Under the pieces are notes generated by a model. That model saw only the letters and a program-made list of their open reading frames with translations. It was not told the origin of the DNA and ran no database searches. DNA of 64,000 nucleotides, taken from positions 992,001 through 1,056,000 of the forward strand of contig CAXXFH010000004.1 in assembly GCA_963677085.2 (NCBI GenBank), written 5' to 3'. The stretch comes from G963677085 sp963677085 (GTDB lineage: Bacteria; Planctomycetota; Planctomycetia; Pirellulales; Thermoguttaceae). Position 1 is the first letter of the stretch. Each line of letters opens with the position of its first letter. The translations under genes were made by a program, and so were the position numbers. This document shows, in pieces, positions 61,791-64,000 of the stretch.

Positions 61791-62944
61791 CGCCTTCCAT
61801 GAAATTGTTTCCGGTGGTATAAGCACCGGCATGAAGGAACACATTGTACGCCTCAAGGACGAGGCCCGACAGCATTTGCAGGAGTTGGTGCATACCGGCA
61901 CGCGATCCGTGCGTGTGGTTCGGCGTGCCTTGATTCTGCTGAAATCAGATGAAGGATTCACGGATGAGGAGATTGCCGAACACGTTGGTTGCACGGATCG
62001 AACTGTTCGCAGTATGCGTAAACGGTTCTGTACCGGGAGTTTAGAGGAAGCGTTGTACGACGCCCCTCGATCCGGTGCTCCGCCCACGTTTACGCCACGG
62101 CAGAAGCAGCAAGTCGTGGCGTTGGCTTGCAGCGATCCGCCGGAGGGCCGCGTCCGCTGGACGCTGGAACTACTCTGCGTGCACGCCGTGAAACGAGGCT
62201 TCGTCGATTCGATCAGCAAGAGCGAGGTTGCGTTGTGGCTGAAAGAGCACGACATGAAGCCATGGCGAAAAAAACATGGTGCATTCCGAGACTCACCGAA
62301 GAGTTTCGCGACAGAATGGAGGACGTCCTCGACCAGTATGAAAAGGCGTTCAACCCGAGAGAACCGTTGATTTGCATGGACGAGCAGCCGTATCAACTCC
62401 TGGACGATACGTGTCCCTTCAAGCCTGCCGTACCAGGCAAGGCGGCTAAGCAGGACTACGAGTATCGTCGTTGCGGCACGTGCAGTATCTTTGTCGCCGT
62501 TGAGCCGAAAGGTGGCAAACGCTTCGTCCAGGCTCGGCGTCATCGCAAACGGGCCGATTTCGCACGATTCGTGCGTGATCTGCTTCAGCGTTATCCCAAG
62601 GCTCGTCGGATTCATTTGGTTCTCGACAACCTCAACACGCACAACGAAAAGTCCCTCATCGAAACGTTTGACGCTACGAAAGCGAAGCAATCTCTGCGAC
62701 GCATCGTATGGCACTACACACCCAAGCACGCCAGTTGGCTGAACATGGCAGAAATTGAAATCTCCGTGTTGACCAAGCAATGCCTCGGGCGACGGATTCC
62801 TACAATCGAAGAAGTTCAACGTCATGCGGCGACTTGGGCCCGCGACCGAAATCGCCGCAAAGCCATAATCGACTGGACCTTCAATAACAACGACGCCCGC
62901 CGAGTGTTCCCGGAACTATACCGGAAGAAACTTGCTGGATGACG
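61791..62944 (+). mobile_element. IS630-type insertion sequence
   Basis: 1154 bp bounded by TA at 61789-61790 and 62945-62946, the target duplication expected for IS630/Tc1-mariner elements. The ends are imperfect inverted repeats (left CG(C/T)C(T)TCCA...TTTCCGGT; right mirrored as GTCATCCAGCAAGTTTCTTCCGGT). The target was CTAGTACTAG. It is inserted in opposite orientation to the host gene. It carries one transposase gene in two overlapping frames. Confidence 0.95.
61831..62942 (+). CDS. IS630 family transposase, programmed -1 frameshift
   Basis: Frame A (61831-62370) holds the helix-turn-helix part: RRALILLKSDEGFTDEEIAEHVGCTDRTVRSMRKRF and SGAPPTFTPRQKQQVVALA. Frame B (to 62942) holds the DDE domain: CMDEQPYQLL, LVLDNLNTHN and HASWLNMAEIEISVL supply the Asp, Asp and Glu. 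The frames meet at seven As (62268-62274) where a -1 slip (codons AAA AAA) converts KPWRKKH into KPWRKKTWCIPRLTEEF. The slip site and the intact catalytic residues suggest a programmed shift rather than decay. The element is probably active or recently so. Confidence 0.93.
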
Positions 62945-62946
62945 TA

Positions 62947-63989
62947 CTAGGTCCCTTCCAATGCACGTTCAAACCGTCGTTGAGCGATAGGGCGATCATC
63001 CGCCGGTTGTCGTGACCCAAGAGCCAGTCGCCCGCCAGCGTGGGCGTGCTGATCGACGGCGACAATTGCCTTGTCTCCGCCAACGGACGACGACCGATCT
63101 CGCCACTGGAGCCGAAACCGTACAACGCGGTACCTCGTTCATGAGCAACGATCAACTTCCCCTGCCAGGCAATCGGCGTGGGCACAACGTAACCCTTGCC
63201 CAGGCCGGTCTCCACTCGCCACAACAACTGGCCCGAATCACAAGCCCAGCCGCAGAGCCCTTTCTGGTCGTAACCAATCGCTTGGCTCACGCCGCCGAAC
63301 TGCCCGGCGATGAAACTGGAGTAGTTCGCCGCTGCCCCAGGCGCGGCCCAAAGCAACGTGCCCGTGTTCGGGTCAAGGGCCACCACCGCCGCCGCATCGG
63401 CCACACCAGGATTGACGATCAGCCGCCCGTCGACGATCAACGGCGAACTGCAATAACCCCAGGTGGGCAACTCGGCGGCTCCGAAGTCGGTCAACAGGTT
63501 TCGCTTCCATTGGATTTCACCGTCGGCAAGTCTCAGGCAAAGCAGTTCACCGGCCGCTCCCAACACGAATAGGAAACCTTCCGCAAACAAGGGCGTTGCC
63601 CGCGGGGCTGAGCCGTAGTCCAAATCGTGATGGTTGGTCCGTTCACAACGCCAGCGCTCCTGGCCCGTGCTCAAGTCGAACAAACGGTAAATGTCACGTT
63701 TCGGGACGTGATCCGCCACCGCGACCAATCGTTCCTGGACAGCAATCCCGGCCAGTCCTTCATCGCCGAGAGGCACTTGCCATCGGACTCGTAGCGGCGA
63801 AAGACGCGACGGAAGTCGGGGCACCTGTCCGTCGCGCCCCGGCCCACGCCACTGGGGCCACGAACCTCGGTCCATTCGCTCGGCAGCATCCTCCGATGTT
63901 TCGCCCCGGCCAATACAACCCGAGAGACTCAGCAGGACGGCGCCAACTCCAAACGCCGCGGCACCGGCGAGCACTTCGCGGCGAGCCAT
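62947..63989 (-). pseudogene. N-terminal part of IS-split PQQ-like lipoprotein gene
   Basis: From ATG 63989 the frame starts MARREVLAG and has a hydrophobic signal ending LLSLSGC, a lipobox, so a surface or periplasmic lipoprotein. PQQ-type blades follow: WPQWRGPGRDG, LFDLSTGQERW, CLRLADGEIQW, ALDPNTGTLLW and ACDSGQLLWR. At SLNDGLNVHWKGP the frame runs into the insertion. It is the first gene of the radical-SAM operon, so the insertion may also lower expression of the genes behind it. The true start could lie upstream of the window edge. Confidence 0.9.
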
Positions 63990-64000
63990 CGGCTCGGCGA

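Overview
The window looks like a chromosomal segment of a planctomycete (Planctomycetota, most like a Pirellulales-type anaerobe). The evidence is the gene content, read by eye. There are three DUF1559 pilin-like proteins with the family's FTLVELLVVIAIIGIL start, at least five PEP-CTERM surface proteins (one a double), six secreted Gfo/Idh/MocA oxidoreductases with twin-arginine signals, two ECF sigma factors each overlapping a membrane FecR protein, a BBP2-type porin, a GH106 glycosidase and a DUF6259 protein. An oxygen-sensitive class III ribonucleotide reductase, its radical-SAM activase and an operon of radical-SAM and C_GCAxxG_C_C proteins point to anaerobic growth.

Region by region: 1-9.7 kb holds mostly housekeeping and singleton genes: a DUF6259 protein cut by the left edge, a secreted oxidoreductase, a metallophosphoesterase with a DUF2330-like neighbour, trpF with an in-frame 24-bp duplication, tRNA-Asp with promoter and terminator, a diguanylate cyclase and a WaaP-like kinase. 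10-12.4 kb is a REP island: a RAYT transposase gene and two short elements that carry the degenerate 5' end of that gene between inverted REP arms. 12.9-16.1 kb has a porin and a PQQ-type propeller protein. 17.3-31.9 kb is a plus-strand catabolic and surface region: XylR-type regulator, four secreted oxidoreductases, PEP-CTERM proteins (one a read-through double), a DUF1559 protein, a lipoprotein with a REP element inside its N terminus, an OFA-family transporter and a quinone oxidoreductase.

32.2-48.8 kb, all minus strand, contains two cassettes of the same layout: ECF sigma factor, then FecR anti-sigma/sensor (ATGA overlap), PEP-CTERM protein(s), DUF1559 protein, then sugar-acting enzymes (a DapA-like protein and an oxidoreductase in one, GH106 in the other).

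49.2-57.5 kb is controlled by cobalamin. Two cobalamin riboswitches, each behind a TTGACG-N16-TATA(A/G)T promoter, precede nrdD-nrdG-dcd and a set made of a degenerate corrinoid adenosyltransferase-like gene, a hemolysin III gene and metE. NrdD and MetE are both B12-independent, so the switches probably turn on B12-free routes when cobalamin is scarce. The adenosyltransferase-like protein has lost its P-loop and may be a corrinoid-binding pseudoenzyme.

57.8-64 kb (minus strand) is an operon-like run: PQQ-propeller lipoprotein, radical SAM, Tat-exported C_GCAxxG_C_C protein, second radical SAM, second C_GCAxxG_C_C protein, PadR regulator. Its first gene is split by an IS630-type insertion with a clean TA duplication. 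I do not recognise this combination as a known pathway; it and the adenosyltransferase-like gene are the best candidates for undescribed biology here. All family names rest on visual recognition of motifs, not on searches.
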